64,000 nt of DNA from Vigna angularis (lineage: Eukaryota > Streptophyta > Magnoliopsida > Fabales > Fabaceae). How positions within the stretch are numbered: position 1 is the first letter of the stretch; every line of letters begins with the position of its first letter. Positions 1 through 13,155 of this stretch are shown piece by piece. The position numbers and the translations under genes were made by a program. Location of the stretch: NCBI RefSeq assembly GCF_016808095.1, contig NC_068976.1:21980371-22044370 (forward strand), written 5' to 3'. The notes under the pieces are model-generated. The model did not search any database. It was not told the DNA's origin and saw only the letters and a program-made list of their open reading frames with translations.

Positions 1-467
1 AGATTCTTGGTTCGGGAGTCGGTTACGTGTAGGGAAGGTATTAACACCCTACAACGCCTGCCCTAAGACAATACCTTTAACTAAATACGCGAATATGAAT
101 GTGGTTTTCAAAATGTTTAACTTTCCTTTAAAACAAAACACTAAAGAAACAAACAATATTTTTTAGTTTTTTGGGCCCGACAAGGATTGACCTTGCTCCT
201 ACGTATTCTCATGTGAGAAATCAGGATTACGTAGTTCTTTTGATCTTTTCGAGAAATTTGTTTGAGAAATTTGCTTGAAGAAATTGATTTTGGATTTTTG
301 GGAAATGAACCTGACAAGGTCTGACCTTGCTCCTACGTATCTCCACTTGTGATGGAGAATCAAGGATCACGTAGTTCTGGCAAGGCGATATTGTTTGTAG
401 TTTTAAACAATAGATGTTTTTTTAGTTTTTGCAGATTTTATTATTATTATTTTTTGTTATTTTTATT
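1..467. repeat. Degraded Ogre/Tat-like retrotransposon fragment
   Basis: No gene is seen. The text (GGTATTAACACCCTACAACG near 38; GACAAGGATTGACCTTGCTC near 180) resembles LTR-adjacent DNA of large legume Ty3/gypsy elements of the Tat/Ogre type. A stretch beginning GACAAGG..TGACCTTGCTCCTACGTAT occurs twice, near 179 and near 310, each followed by a CA/TG-rich spacer and a CACGTAGTTCT or TACGTAGTTCT end, so it is a direct repeat about 131 bp apart. The family assignment is from memory of family style and is tentative; the duplication is seen directly. Confidence 0.4.
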
Positions 468-1165
468 TAAGAAAGAGAAAAGGTTTTTAGCACGAGGACG
501 ATGCGTGCGATCACACATGTGCCTAAACCTTTAAACCATATTTTTGTAATTTTTGAAGAAAGAGAAAAGGTTTTTGGCACAAGGACGATGCGTGCGATCA
601 AACATGCGCCTAAACCTTTAAAACGTATTTTTGGCATTTTTGAAGAAAGAGAAAAGGTTTTTGGCACAAGGACGATGCGTGCGATCACACATGTGCCTAA
701 ACCTTTAAAACGTATTTTTGTGATTTTTGAAGAAAGAGAAAAGGTTTTTGGCACAAGGACGATGCGTGCGATCACACATGCGCCTAAACCTTTAAAACGT
801 ATTTTTGGCATTTTTTGAAGAAAGAGAAAAGGTTTTTGGCACAAGGACAATGTGTGCGATCACACATGCGCCTAAACCTTTAAAACGTATTTTTGTGATT
901 TTTGAAGAAAGAGAAAAGGTTTTTGGCACAAGGACGATGCGTATGATCACACATGCGCCTAAACCTTTAAAACGTATTTTTGGCATTTTTTGAAGAAAGA
1001 GAAAAGGTTTTTGGCACAAGGACGATGCGTGCGATCACACATGCGCCTAAACCTTTAAAACGTATTTTTGGCATTTTTGAAGAAAGAGAAAAGGTTTTTG
1101 GCACAAGGACGATGCGTGCGATCACACATGTGCCTAAACCTTTAAAACGTATACTTTTTGTAACT
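468..1165. repeat. 87-bp tandem repeat, 8 copies
   Basis: The start motif GAAGAAAGAGAAAAGG recurs at about 468, 555, 642, 729, 817, 904, 992 and 1079, a period of 87-88 bp. Each copy carries GGTTTTTGGCACAAGGACGA, TGCGTGCGATCACACATG and GCCTAAACCTTTAAAACG with few changes. Because 87 is 29 codons, open frames run on both strands and give repetitive pseudo-proteins. These are not genes: there is no start context or domain, and frames break wherever a copy is 88 bp. The array probably belongs to the flanking retrotransposon (inference). Confidence 0.9.
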
Positions 1166-2825
1166 TTGAAAAATTCATTATTATTATTATTATTTTATTT
1201 ACTTATTTTTGTGATTTTTGTTCATTATAAAAAAAGTGAGTGTGTGCAGTGTTTGACAAATAAACAAGACAAATACCGTACAGAGGGATGGGGGTTATCT
1301 TACAAGGGGATTACATAGTAAAAATTAATGACTAAACAAATAATAATAAAATTAAGAAACTAAAGAGTAAAAGTAAAATAAGAGAAACGACCCAAGTAGG
1401 GGTGCAGAGATAAAACTAAGAGGTGTGGAGAGGTACGGAGAAAAAATTGGCTCTTTTGCATCTGCCAGGTGTAAGGATGAAAAATTGGAGGTGCATCCCC
1501 AAAATGGAAAAACATATTTTTTGTTTATGGTCCGGCCCAAATGCTCTTATTCTCTCCTTTTTTGTATATGTCACGGTGTAAAAACCTGGGCAGCCACAGC
1601 GTGGGGAGGCCCCTTCTTCCATGGCCGCCGCGGTGCAGCTCGCGATGAAGAAGTGATGGGCGGACATTGAAGAATACGAGGGAGGCGAGAAGAAGATGGC
1701 GACTACGGAAAAGTGGTAGCGGCGCCCTCCATAACCGGTAGTTGTCGTGAGGTGTTGGATATGAAAGTGATGGAGTTGGCTGTGTATATGGGTTAAAGGT
1801 TCAGTGTTGGAACAGTATTGGAAACGGAAGTGATGATGTTGGCCGTGAGGTATTGGATATGAAAGTGATGAAGTTGGCTGTGTATATGGGTTAAAGGTTC
1901 AGTGTTGGAACAGTATTGGAAACGGAAGTGATGATGTTGGCCGTATGGCAACGATGAAGATGGATGTTGGCCCTCATAGCTGTGGGTGTCAAGATAATCG
2001 TGCAGTAAGAACAGACATGTACAAATATTCACAACACTAGGCATCTATTTAACAGCAACATGCAAACTCAACAACCAAAGAGACATGTTCAAAGACAACG
2101 TAACAGAGGCATATTCAAGGTCAATTAACCAAACTCAGAAAAACGTGGGGTGGAAGGCATTACTTACCTCTTGAAGCTTGGTTCACTCTTTGCTAGCCTC
2201 CTGCGTCCGATCTCCTCCTCCTGCTCCTGGTTGGCTTTCCTTTGCGATAAGGTGCTCCTTCCCCAGTTCTTTTTTTTATGGCTGGAGTGGATGAAGATTG
2301 TTGCTGGAAGTGAGGATGAAAATGGAGGGCTGGATGTGGGTGTTTGGCTGTGTGCGTATTGGTGATTGGAAATGGATGAAGATGATGGGCTCAATATGGG
2401 CGTCCGAGATAGTTGTGAAGTGTATGGTATATGATGAAGGCGTTGGGGATCCTATTTCTACCTTGGGTCGCGGCTGGGGGAATGAGTGAACCAGGATCTA
2501 AGTTCGGGAATGGTGGTTTTCTGTGATCCTTGATGAATCTCTGGAGTCGTCCCTAAAAAAGATGAAGATGTAAGGTTATTTTTTTTTTGGTGTCTCCCCC
2601 CTCCTCCGTTGTAGTGGTGCAGAAGGAACTTTTCAAAGGTGCAAGATGGGTAGAATGGAATCTGGCAGAGCATCAGTGGGCACCCGTGGTAGACAACACC
2701 CAAAAGAGGAAGTGTCAGCCAAAAAAAATAATCTCTCCTTTAGAAACCCATACTGTGAGTGGCTTTCAGATGTTAATGGCGGACAGTGGCAGAGGGTGGC
2801 CATCTTCGCTGTTAAGACCAATTTA
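1166..2825. other. Non-coding, probable TE remnant with 98-bp duplication
   Basis: No gene is recognised. The segment has no coding stretch with a known domain. A tandem duplication of about 98 bp is visible (about 1746-1843 and 1844-1941), containing GGATATGAAAGTGATG and CAGTGTTGGAACAGTATTGG. The mixture of GC-richer patches (1600-1740) and AT-rich flanks, together with the repeats on both sides, suggests decayed transposon sequence. Confidence 0.45.
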
Positions 2826-3610
2826 AAATGCAAACCCCCATCCACACGGGATCTGCTACCGAACGCGGCCCACGGCGAGTATTTTCTGAGCATAAACGGA
2901 CGACCGTTCACGTAAAAAATGTCCGAACGCTCAGACCGAACGTTCACAACGTAAAAGCTTTGATCCAGGTCGAACGCTCAAAAGTTACCAAAAGCTGCCT
3001 ATGGACGCTCGCTCAATTCGTTAATTCAGAACCATTTTAAGGACGAACGCCCACAATCACTAATCCAACAATACCAAACGCTTGACAATAGATGATGAAC
3101 AGTCGTAGGCTTGGACAATTGGAGTCAAAAATGACCGAACGGCTGGTGTGGCGTGAGAGCAAGACGAGCGGTAGACGAAGGAGGACGACAGGACGAACGG
3201 CTGGGGAAGCTGGCCTATGACCGAACACTGCTTATGATGAACAAACATCGTCAAGAATGAACGTTCGCTGCGAATATCCGATCGAGACCGAGCGTTACTT
3301 ATATGAACGATATAGCACACTGAGATCGATCACCAATAAACCTGACACAACTAGGACGAATGCTTAGAAACCTGGTCGAACACTTATCATTATGGACGAT
3401 CGTTCCAAAGCAAGACCGAACGGTAAGAACCGAACGGAGGACGAACGCTTTCTTGCCTTCTTTTTTTTATTATTATTATTTATTTTTTTTTATTTTTTTT
3501 ATATACATTTTTTTCAATTTCAATTCAATTTTTTTTCTTTTTATGAGGAGAATACAATAAAACAAAATTATTTAGTCAATCCGGACGAAATTGAGTGTTG
3601 ACAAATCGTA
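2826..3610 (-). repeat. GCGTTCGTCC-type decamer region, reverse orientation
   Basis: Irregularly spaced GGACGAACGC, GACCGAACG, TCGAACGCTC and similar words fill this stretch. They are the reverse complements of the GCGTTCGTCC/GCGTTCGGCC words seen in the solo LTR at 33307-36072 and in both long LTRs at 38177-48096, so this is probably an LTR fragment of the same broad Ty3/gypsy group lying on the minus strand. A T-rich tract follows at 3460-3540. No coding function is seen. Confidence 0.6.
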
Positions 3611-3689
3611 AACATTTATTTATTCATTATTTTCTATTTGTGTCTCTAACATGACATGAAAAATACAATTCACATTATTACATCATAAA

Positions 3690-4560
3690 AATTGTGGTAT
3701 CCCAAATATATAATAACCACAATCATATAACTTAGGCGTCCACATTCCAATAAAGAGAACAATCAGACTAGAATAATAGTTCAGTAGCTGATATTACAGT
3801 CATGCACAAAAAGACAGAACTTAAAACTTAATCAGTTTAGAGTACTTCAAAATAACACCAACTTAAATTTAGAAATCCTAAAAATACTATACTGCATCAT
3901 CAACATCCTCCAACTCTTGCTCCAAGGGAACCTCCTCAACAACATCTGCTCCCATCCAAGTGAATGATCATCGCAAAAGAAAACATACACAAGCAACACA
4001 CAACAAAGAAGCAAGGGTGAGCTAGATAAACAAGCAGTAATCATATAGTTCAATCAATAAATATCATCGTGCTTAGCTACATATAAAGAACAATCAAGGC
4101 ATACCACTTTAAACCATGACTCAAACACTCACACGACTCATCCGGATTGGTATAACAGTCGAACTATTGATCGTCTTTGCACTTGTGTAGTTCAGCTGAC
4201 ACTCCCCAACACTATGCAAGGTAAATCCCCCATCTGTCTATGTCTAAACTCTAAGACTATAGACGAGAACCTCCATCTACTCTCACCACTTACACTGCTC
4301 TCCTTTATTTGAGCATGAACAGTGCTTTAAGTGTAGGGATAGACATACCAGTCCATAGCTTATACAAAACAACAACAACACCTCATCTATCACTTTCAAT
4401 CATCTCACTCTGAGATGTCCACTTCATACTCAATTACATCATTGTAGTTCACATTCATATGCTTTACAACCACTCAACAGCACCATACATACATCCTGAC
4501 AGTCAAACAACATCAATCAATCCAAACAGAAGAAGAAAAATGAGTGAGATCCCCTCCATA
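3690..4560 (-). mobile_element. Truncated gypsy LTR end, reverse orientation
   Basis: TGTGGTATCCCAAAT at about 3693 resembles the reverse complement of the LTR terminus GGGATGTTACA found at 36062-36072 and 42494-42504. CAAGGGTGAGCTA near 4012 matches the reverse complement of TTAGCTCACCCTTA near 42228, a conserved word close to the 3' end of the long LTRs in this window. The fragment therefore looks like the 3' part of a related LTR in minus orientation. It stops where the macrosatellite begins at about 4570. No ORF with a recognisable domain is present. Confidence 0.5.
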
Positions 4561-4575
4561 CACCAGTTCACGTTC

Positions 4576-4608
<33 letters not shown>

Positions 4609-5076
4609 CATATGTACATATGTATATACATATGTAGATATACATACACATATGTACATATGTATATACATATGTAGATATACATACACATATGTACATA
4701 TGTATATATGTGTATGTACAAATGTACATACACATATGTACATACACATATGTACATATGTACATACACATATGTACATATGTACATACACGTACATATG
4801 TGTATGTACATATGTGTATACATATGTGTATATCTACATATGTATACACATATGTACATACACATATGTACATATGTACATACACATATGTACGTGTATG
4901 TACATATGTACATATGCACATACACATATGTACATATGTGTATGTACATACAAATACATACACATACATACATATGTACATACACATACGTACATATGTA
5001 CATACACATACGTACATACACATATGTATATACACATATGTATATACACATATGTACATATGTATATACACATATG

Positions 5077-5107
<31 letters not shown>
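4576..5107. repeat. Alternating Y-R block 1 (TACATACACATATG type)
   Basis: About 530 bp composed of TATG, TACA, CACA and CATA steps, so pyrimidine and purine alternate almost without break. The few breaks include GTAGATAT near 4635 and 4675 and GTACAAATGTAC near 4718. The ACATATGT words are self-complementary. ORFs of up to 200 aa read through it in several frames as repeated Tyr-Ile-Cys/Thr-Tyr-Val-His strings; they are by-products of the repeat. Confidence 0.9.
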
Positions 5108-5109
<2 letters not shown>

Positions 5110-5249
5110 TATGATAACAATTTATATCCTACATTTCATATGTTAATATAATATATATATATCACGCTTTTCTAACCTATATTTTCATAACATTTAATAA
5201 TATACATATATATTATGATAACAATTTATATCATACGTTTTATATGTTA

Positions 5250-5282
<33 letters not shown>

Positions 5283-6429
5283 CATGCTTTCCTAATTTAT
5301 ATTTCTATAACATTTAATAATATACATTCTTATTTAGTAAACTACTTGTCTAATTTTCATTATAGCAGAGATCTTACTTTCCCCAATTGATTACCGGAGA
5401 AGGTTCAGAAATTTTAGAGAGAAGGCAGAACAATATTTAGAAAATGAGCTTTTAGAGAAAAAAAGAAAAAGTTGGCAGAGTGGAAACTGACTTAAGAGAA
5501 AGACCCATGTTAAGGTCATGTGCCTTTCATCTGATGGGCCTGACTATCCCACATAAGGCATAAAGGCTCCTTTATTAATTTTACAGACCCTTACAAAATT
5601 ACAATTCAACATGAAAAATACAATTCTAACATTATTACAACAAACAGAGAAATAGGACATAAAATCAAATGACAAGACCATAAAAGTAAGAGATTATAAC
5701 AGCAATGATAGCAACTGCTTTGCTGCTGAAGTCAGACAGAGGTAAGAATATCTCATCTGTAGTAAAAAATTTGCCAATTCAATGTAAATCCCTGCCCATC
5801 TTTTGGAAAAAATTATATAGCATGTCGAGTATAGGTTTGATGGCCCTCCTCAGCTTGTGTATAAATCCTTATCTGTCGGATTTGCACTACTCATATTACT
5901 GCGACGAGAAAAAAAAAAGGTAAGAGCTGATGAAGAGAGAAGACGCCGATGAAGAGAGGAGTAGAAATACAGAAAATAAAAAATAAAAAAGATGAGAGAA
6001 AGTCCGGATATATGACACCTAATATGGATTGATGCAAAAAATGGAGAAATATGATTCTTATTAGTTCAATATTACTATTTCAAATTGACGCATGCAAGAT
6101 GAAGAATGTAGATAATAACTACTAAATGCATGAAAATATGGAATGGGATGAATGAATGATGAATATCCTCTGACCATTCCACAGAACTGAAAGCAAATTG
6201 CAATGCATGATATTGAACTAAAGACTGCAAAAAAAAAAACTATCCTAAAATCAAATTGCAAACAAGAAAATTGATGAGATAGAACAAAACAGTAAATACA
6301 GATTTGACACTAATCTTAAGACATAAACTTACTCAAACAGTAGAAGATTCAGATCTAAGGAAATGATTATCGAAAGTACAATTGCATTTTTCAAATGAAA
6401 TAGAAACATCATATCCTACAAAGTGCCAT

Positions 6430-6726
6430 ATGTATGACATATGTACATACACATACGTACGTATGTACATACACATACGTACATATGTACATACACATAT
6501 GTGTACATATGTACATACATATATGTACATATGTGTATGTACATACGTACGTATGTGTATGTACATACACATACGCACATATGTACATACACATACGCAC
6601 ATATGTACATACACATACGTACATATGTACATACAAATACGTTCATACACTTATGTACATATGTATATACACATATGTACATACATATATATACATATGT
6701 ACATACATATATACATATATATATAT
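6430..6726. repeat. Alternating Y-R block 2
   Basis: Same class as the block before unit 1, with more TACG and CGTA steps (GTACATACACATACGTAC). It separates macrosatellite units 1 and 2. It ends in a TA run just before the landmark at 6727. Confidence 0.88.
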
Positions 6727-8036
6727 ATTATGATAACAATTTATATCATACATTTCATATGTTAATATAATATATATATCATGCTTTTCTAACCTATATT
6801 TTCATAACATTTAATAATATACACATATATATTATGATAACAATTTATATCATACGTTTTATATGTTAATATAATATATATATATATATATATCATGCTT
6901 TCCTAATTTATATTTCTATAACATTTAATAATATACATTCTTATTTAGTAAACTACTTGTCTAATTTTCATTATAGCAGAGATCTTACTTTCCCCAATTG
7001 ATCACCGGAGAAGGTTCAGAAATTTTAGAGAGAAGGCAGAGCAATATTTAGAAAATGAACTTTTAGAGAAAAAAAGAAAAAGTTGGCAGAGTGGAAACTG
7101 ACTTAAGAGAAAGACCCATGTTAAGGTCATGTGCCTTCCATCTGATGGGCCTGACTATCCCACATAAGGCATAAAGGCTCCTTTATTAATTTTACAGACC
7201 CTTACAAAATTACAATTCAACATGAAAAATACAATTCTAACATTATTACAACAAACAGAGAAATAGGACATAAAATCAAATGACAAGACCATAAAAGTAA
7301 GAGATTATAACAGCAATGATAGCAGCTGCTTTGTTGCTGAATTCAGAGAGAGGTAAGAACATCTCATCTGTAGTAAAAAATTTGCCAATTCAATGTAAAT
7401 CCCCGCCCATCTTTTGGAAAAAATTATATAGCATGTCGAGTATAGGTTTGATGGCCCTCCTCAGCTTGTGTATAAATCCTTATCTGTCGGATTTGCACTA
7501 CTCATATTACTGCGACGAGAAAAAAAAAAAGGTAAGAGCTGATGAAGAGAGAAGACGCCGATGAAGAGAGGAGTAGAAATACAGAAAATAAAAAATAAAA
7601 AAGATGAGAGAAAGTCCGGATATATGACACCTAATATGCATTGATGCAAAAAATGGAGAAATATCATTCTTATTAGTTCAATATTACTATTTCAAATTGA
7701 CGCATGCAAGATGAAGAATGTAGATAATAACTACTAAATGCATGAAAATATGGAATGGGATGAATGAATGATGAATATCCTCTGACCATTCCACAGAACT
7801 GAAAGCAAATTACAATGCATGATATTGAACTAAAGACTGCAAACAAAAACTATCCCAAAATCAAATTGCAAACAAGAAAATTTATGAGATAGAACAAAAC
7901 ATTAAATACAGATTTGACACTAATCTTAAGACATAAACTTACTCAAACAGTAGAAGATTCAGATCTAAGGAAATGATTATCGAAACTACAATTGCATTTT
8001 TCAAATGAAATAGAAACACCATATCCTACAAAGTGC

Positions 8037-8348
8037 CATATGTATATACATATGTACATACACATACGTACGTATGTACATACACATACGTACATATGTA
8101 CATACACATATGTGTACATATGTACATCCACATATGTACATACACATATGTGTACATATGTACATACACATATGTATATATGTGTATGTACATACGTACG
8201 TATGTGTATGTACATACACATACGCACGTATGTACATACACATACGCACATATGTACATACACATACGTACATATGTACATACAAATACGTACATACACT
8301 TATGTACATATGTATATACACATATGTACATACATATATATACATATG

Positions 8349-8393
<45 letters not shown>
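8037..8393. repeat. Alternating Y-R block 3
   Basis: Same class, between units 2 and 3. It ends in a TA dinucleotide run of about 40 bp before the landmark at 8394. CG steps occur within GTACGTAC and ACGCAC words. Confidence 0.88.
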
Positions 8394-8398
<5 letters not shown>

Positions 8399-9702
8399 GA
8401 TAACAATTTATATCATATATTTCATATGTTAATATAATATATATATATCATGCTTTTCTAACCTATATTTTCATAACATTTAATAATATACACATATATA
8501 TTATGATAACAATTTATATCATACGTTTTATATGTTAATATAATATATATATATATATATCATGCTTTCCTAATTTATATTTCTATAACATTTAATAATA
8601 TACATTCTTATTTAGTAAACTACTTGTCTAATTTTCATTATGGCAGAGATCTTACTTTCCCCAATTGATCACCGGAGAAGGTTCAGAAATTTTAGAGAGA
8701 AGACAGAGCAATATTTAGAAAATGAGCTTTTAGAGAAAAAAAGAAAAAGTTGGCAGAGTGGAAACTGACTTAAGAGAAAGACCCATGTTAAGGTCATGTG
8801 CCTTTCATCTGATGGGCCTGACTATCCCACATAAGGCATAAAGGCTCCTTTATTAATTTTACAGACCCTTACAAAATTACAATTCAACATGAAAAATACA
8901 ATTCTAACATTATTACAACAAACAGAGAAATAGGACATAAAATCAAATGACAAGACCATAAAAGTAAGAGATTATAACAGCAATGATAGCAGCTGCTTTG
9001 CTGCTGAAGTCAGACAGAGGTAAGAATATCTCATTTGTAGTAAAAAATTTGCCAATTCAATGTAAATCCCTGCCCATCTTTTGGAAAAAATTATATAGCA
9101 TGTCGAGTATAGGTTTGATGGCCCTCCTCAGCTTGTGTATAAATCCTTATCTGTCGGATTTGCACTACTCATATTACTGCGACGAGAAAAAGAAAAGGTA
9201 AGAGCTGATGAAGAGAGAAGACGCCGATGAAGAGAGGAGTAGAAATACAGAAAATAAAAAATAAAAAAGATGAGAGAAAGTCCGGATATATGACACCTAA
9301 TATGGATTGATGCAAAAAATGGAGAAATATGATTCTTATTAGTTCAATATTACTATTTCAAATTGACGCATGCAAGATGAAGAATGTAGATAATAACTAC
9401 TAAATGCATGAAAATATGGAATGGGATGAATGAATGATGAATATCCTCTGACCATTCCACAGAACTGAAAGCAAATTGCAATGCATGATATTGAACTAAA
9501 GACTGCAAACAAAAACTATCCTAAAATCAAATTGCAAACAAGAAAATTGATGAGATAGAACAAAACAGTAAATACAGATTTGACACTAATCTTAAGACAT
9601 AAACTTACTCAAACAGTAGAAGATTCAGATCTAAGGGAATGATTATCGAAACTACAATTGCATTTTTCAAATGAAATAGAAACACCATATCCTACAAAGT
9701 GC

Positions 9703-10137
9703 CATATGTATATACACATGTACATACACATACGTACGTATGTACATACACATACGTACATATGTACATACACATATGTGTACATATGTACATACACATA
9801 TGTACATATGTGTATGTACATACGTACGTATGTGTATGTACATACGTGCGTATGTGTATGTACATACACATACGTTCGTATGTACATACACATATGTGTA
9901 CATATGTACATATGTGTATGTACATACGTACGTATGTGTATGTACATACGTACGTATGTGTATGTACATACACATACGCACGTATGTACATACACATACG
10001 CACGTATGTACATACACAGACGCACATATGTACATACACATACGTACATATGTACATACAAATACGTACATACACTTAAGTACATATGTATATATACATA
10101 TGTACAAACATATATATACATATATATATATATATAT
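9703..10137. repeat. Alternating Y-R block 4
   Basis: Same class, between units 3 and 4, and the longest of the inter-unit blocks. Inverted words such as CATACGTACGTATG make much of it self-complementary at short range. Confidence 0.88.
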
Positions 10138-11445
10138 ATTATGATAACAATTTATATCATACATTTCATATGTTAATATAATATATATATCATGCTTTTC
10201 TAACCTATATTTTCATAACATTTAATAATATACACATATATATTATGATAACAATTTATATCATACGTTTTATATGTTAATATAATATATATATATATCA
10301 TGCTTTCCTAATTTATATTTCTATAACATTTAATAATATATATTCTTATTTAGTAAACTACTTGTCTAATTTTCATTATAGCAGAGATCTTACTTTCCCC
10401 AATTGATCACCGGAGAAGGTTCAGAAATTTTAGAGAGAAGGCAGAGCAATATTTAGAAAATGAGCTTTTAGAGAAAAAAAGAAAAAGTTGGCAGAGTGGA
10501 AACTGACTTAAGAGAAAGACCCCTGTTAAGGTCATGTGCCTTTCATCTGATGGGCCTGACTACCCCACATAAGGCACAAAGGCTCCTTTATTAATTTTAC
10601 AGACCCTTACAAAAATACAATTCAACATGAAAAATACAATTCTAACATTATTACAACAAACAGAGAAATAGGACATAAAATCAAATGACAAGACCATAAA
10701 AGTAAGAGATTATAACAGCAATGATAGCAGCTGCTTTGCTGCTGAAGTCAGATAGAGGTAAGAATATCTCACCTGTAGTAAAAAATTTGCCAATTCGATG
10801 TAAATCCCCGCCCATCTTTTGGAAAAAATTATATAGCATGTCGAGTATAGGTTTGATGGCCCTCCTCAGCTTGTGTATAAATCCTGATCTGCCGGATTTG
10901 CACTACTCATATTACTGCGACGAGAAAAGAAAAAAAAAGGTAAGAGCCGATGAAGAGAGAAGACGCCGATGAAGAGAGGAGTATAAATACAGAAAATTAA
11001 AAGTAAAAAAGATGAGAGAAAATCCGGATATATGACACCTAATATGGATTGATGCAAAAAATGGAGAAATATGATTCTGATTAGTTCAATATTTCTATTT
11101 CAAATTGACGCATGCAAGATGAAGAATGTAGATAATAACTACTAAATGCATGAAAATATGGAATGGGATGAATGAATAATGAATATCTTGTGACCATTCT
11201 AAAGAACTGAAAGCAAATTGCAATGCATGATATTGAACTAAAAACTGCAAACAAAAACTATCCTAAAATCAAATTGCAAACAAGAAAATTGATGAGATAG
11301 AACAAAACAGTAAATACAGATTTGACACTAATCTTAAGACATAAACTTACTCAAACAGTAGAAGATTCAGATCTAAGGAAATGATTATCGAAACTACAAT
11401 CGCATTTTTGAAATGAAATAGAAACACCATATCCTACAAAGTGTC

Positions 11446-11705
11446 ATATGTATATACATATACACATACGTACATATGTACATAACATACACATATGTGT
11501 ACATATGTACATACATATGTGTATGTACATATGTACATATGTGTATGCACACACGTACATATGTGTATGCACACATGTACGTATGTACATACACACACGT
11601 ACATATGTACATACGCATACGTACATACACATATGTACATATGTATATACACATATGTACATATGTATATACACATATGTACATACATATATATACATAT
11701 GTACA

Positions 11706-11736
<31 letters not shown>
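11446..11736. repeat. Alternating Y-R block 5
   Basis: Same class, between units 4 and 5, richer in CACACGTA and GTGTATG words than the earlier blocks. It runs into a TA tract at about 11710-11736. Confidence 0.88.
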
Positions 11737-11741
<5 letters not shown>

Positions 11742-11826
11742 GATAACAATTTATATCATACATTTCATATCTTAATATAATATATATATCAAGGTTTTCT
11801 AAACTATATTTTCATAACATTTAATA

Positions 11827-11867
<41 letters not shown>

Positions 11868-11900
11868 GATAACAATTTATATCATACGTTTTATATGTTA

Positions 11901-11949
<49 letters not shown>

Positions 11950-13094
11950 CATGCTTTCCTAATTTATATTTCTATAACATTTAATAATATACATTCTTAT
12001 TTAGTAAAGTACTTGTCTAATTTTCATTATAGCATAGATCTTACTTTTCCCAATTGATCACCGGAGAAGGTTCAGAAATGTTAGAGAGAAGGCAGAGCAA
12101 TATTTAGAAAATGAGCTTTTAGAGAAAAAAAGAAAAAGTTGGCAGAGTGGAAACTGACTTAAGAGAAAGACCCCTGTTAAGGTCATGTGCCTTTCATCTG
12201 ATGGGCCTGACTACCCCACATAAGGCACAAAGGCTCCTTTATTAATTTTACAGACCCTTACAAAAATACAATTCAACATGAAAAATACAATTCTAACATT
12301 ATTACAACAAACAGAGAAATAGGACATAAAATCAAATGGCAAGACCATAAAAGTAAGAGATTATAACAGCAATGATAGCAGCTGCTTTGCTGCTGAAGTC
12401 AGGAGGTAAGAATATCTCATCTGTAGTAAAAAAATTTCCAATTCGATGTAAATCCCCGCCCATCTTTTGGAAAAAATTATATAGCATGTCGAGTATAGGT
12501 TTGATGGCCCTCCTCAGCTTGTGTATAAATCCTGATCTGCCGGATTTGCACTACTCATATTACTGCGACGAGAAAAGAAAAAAAAAGGTAAGAGCCGATG
12601 AAGAGAGAAGACGCTGATGAAGAGAGGAGTAGAAATACAGAAAATAAAAAATAAAAAAGATGAGAGAAAATCCGGATATATGACACCTAATATGGATTGA
12701 TGCAAAAAATGGAGAAATATGATTCTTATTAGTTCAATATTTCTATTTCAAATTGACGCACGCAAGATGAAGAATGTAGATAATAACTACTAAATGCATG
12801 AAAATATGGAATGGGATGAATGAATGATGAATATCATGTGACCATTCTACAAAACTGAAAGCAAATTGCAATACATGATATTGAACTAAAGACTGCAAAC
12901 AAAAACTATCCTAAAATCAAATTGCAAACAAGAAAATTGATGAGATAGAATAAAACAGTAAATACAAATTTGACACTAATCTTAAGACATAAACTTACTC
13001 AAACAGTAGAAGATTCAGATCTAAGGAGATGATTATCGAAACTACAATTGCATTTTTGAAATGAAATAGAAACACTATATCCTACAAAGTGCCA

Positions 13095-13155
13095 TACACA
13101 TACGTACATATGTACATACACATACGTACATATGTACATACACTTATGTACATAT
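13095..13155. repeat. Alternating Y-R block 6, strongly reduced
   Basis: Only about 60 bp of the repeat (CACATACGTACATATGTAC type) remain between units 5 and 6, which is the main reason unit 5 is short. It shows that the block is the variable part of the unit. Confidence 0.85.

Noticed and set aside
501..818. A 105-aa frame over the 87-bp repeats
   Set aside because: The period is a multiple of three, so the frame stays open by arithmetic; it breaks wherever a unit is 88 bp.
4503..5151. Overlapping frames of 94-200 aa in both strands of the first Y-R block, and the similar frames in later blocks
   Set aside because: They are repeated Tyr/Ile/Cys/Val/Thr/His strings caused by the alternating repeat in every frame; there is no domain, splice structure or codon preference.
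5705..5923. The plus-strand 72-83 aa frame beginning MIA(A/T)ALLL in every macrosatellite unit
   Set aside because: Its end and interior change by frameshift between units (for example at 12372 and 13740), and it matches no known family; it persists because the unit is duplicated.
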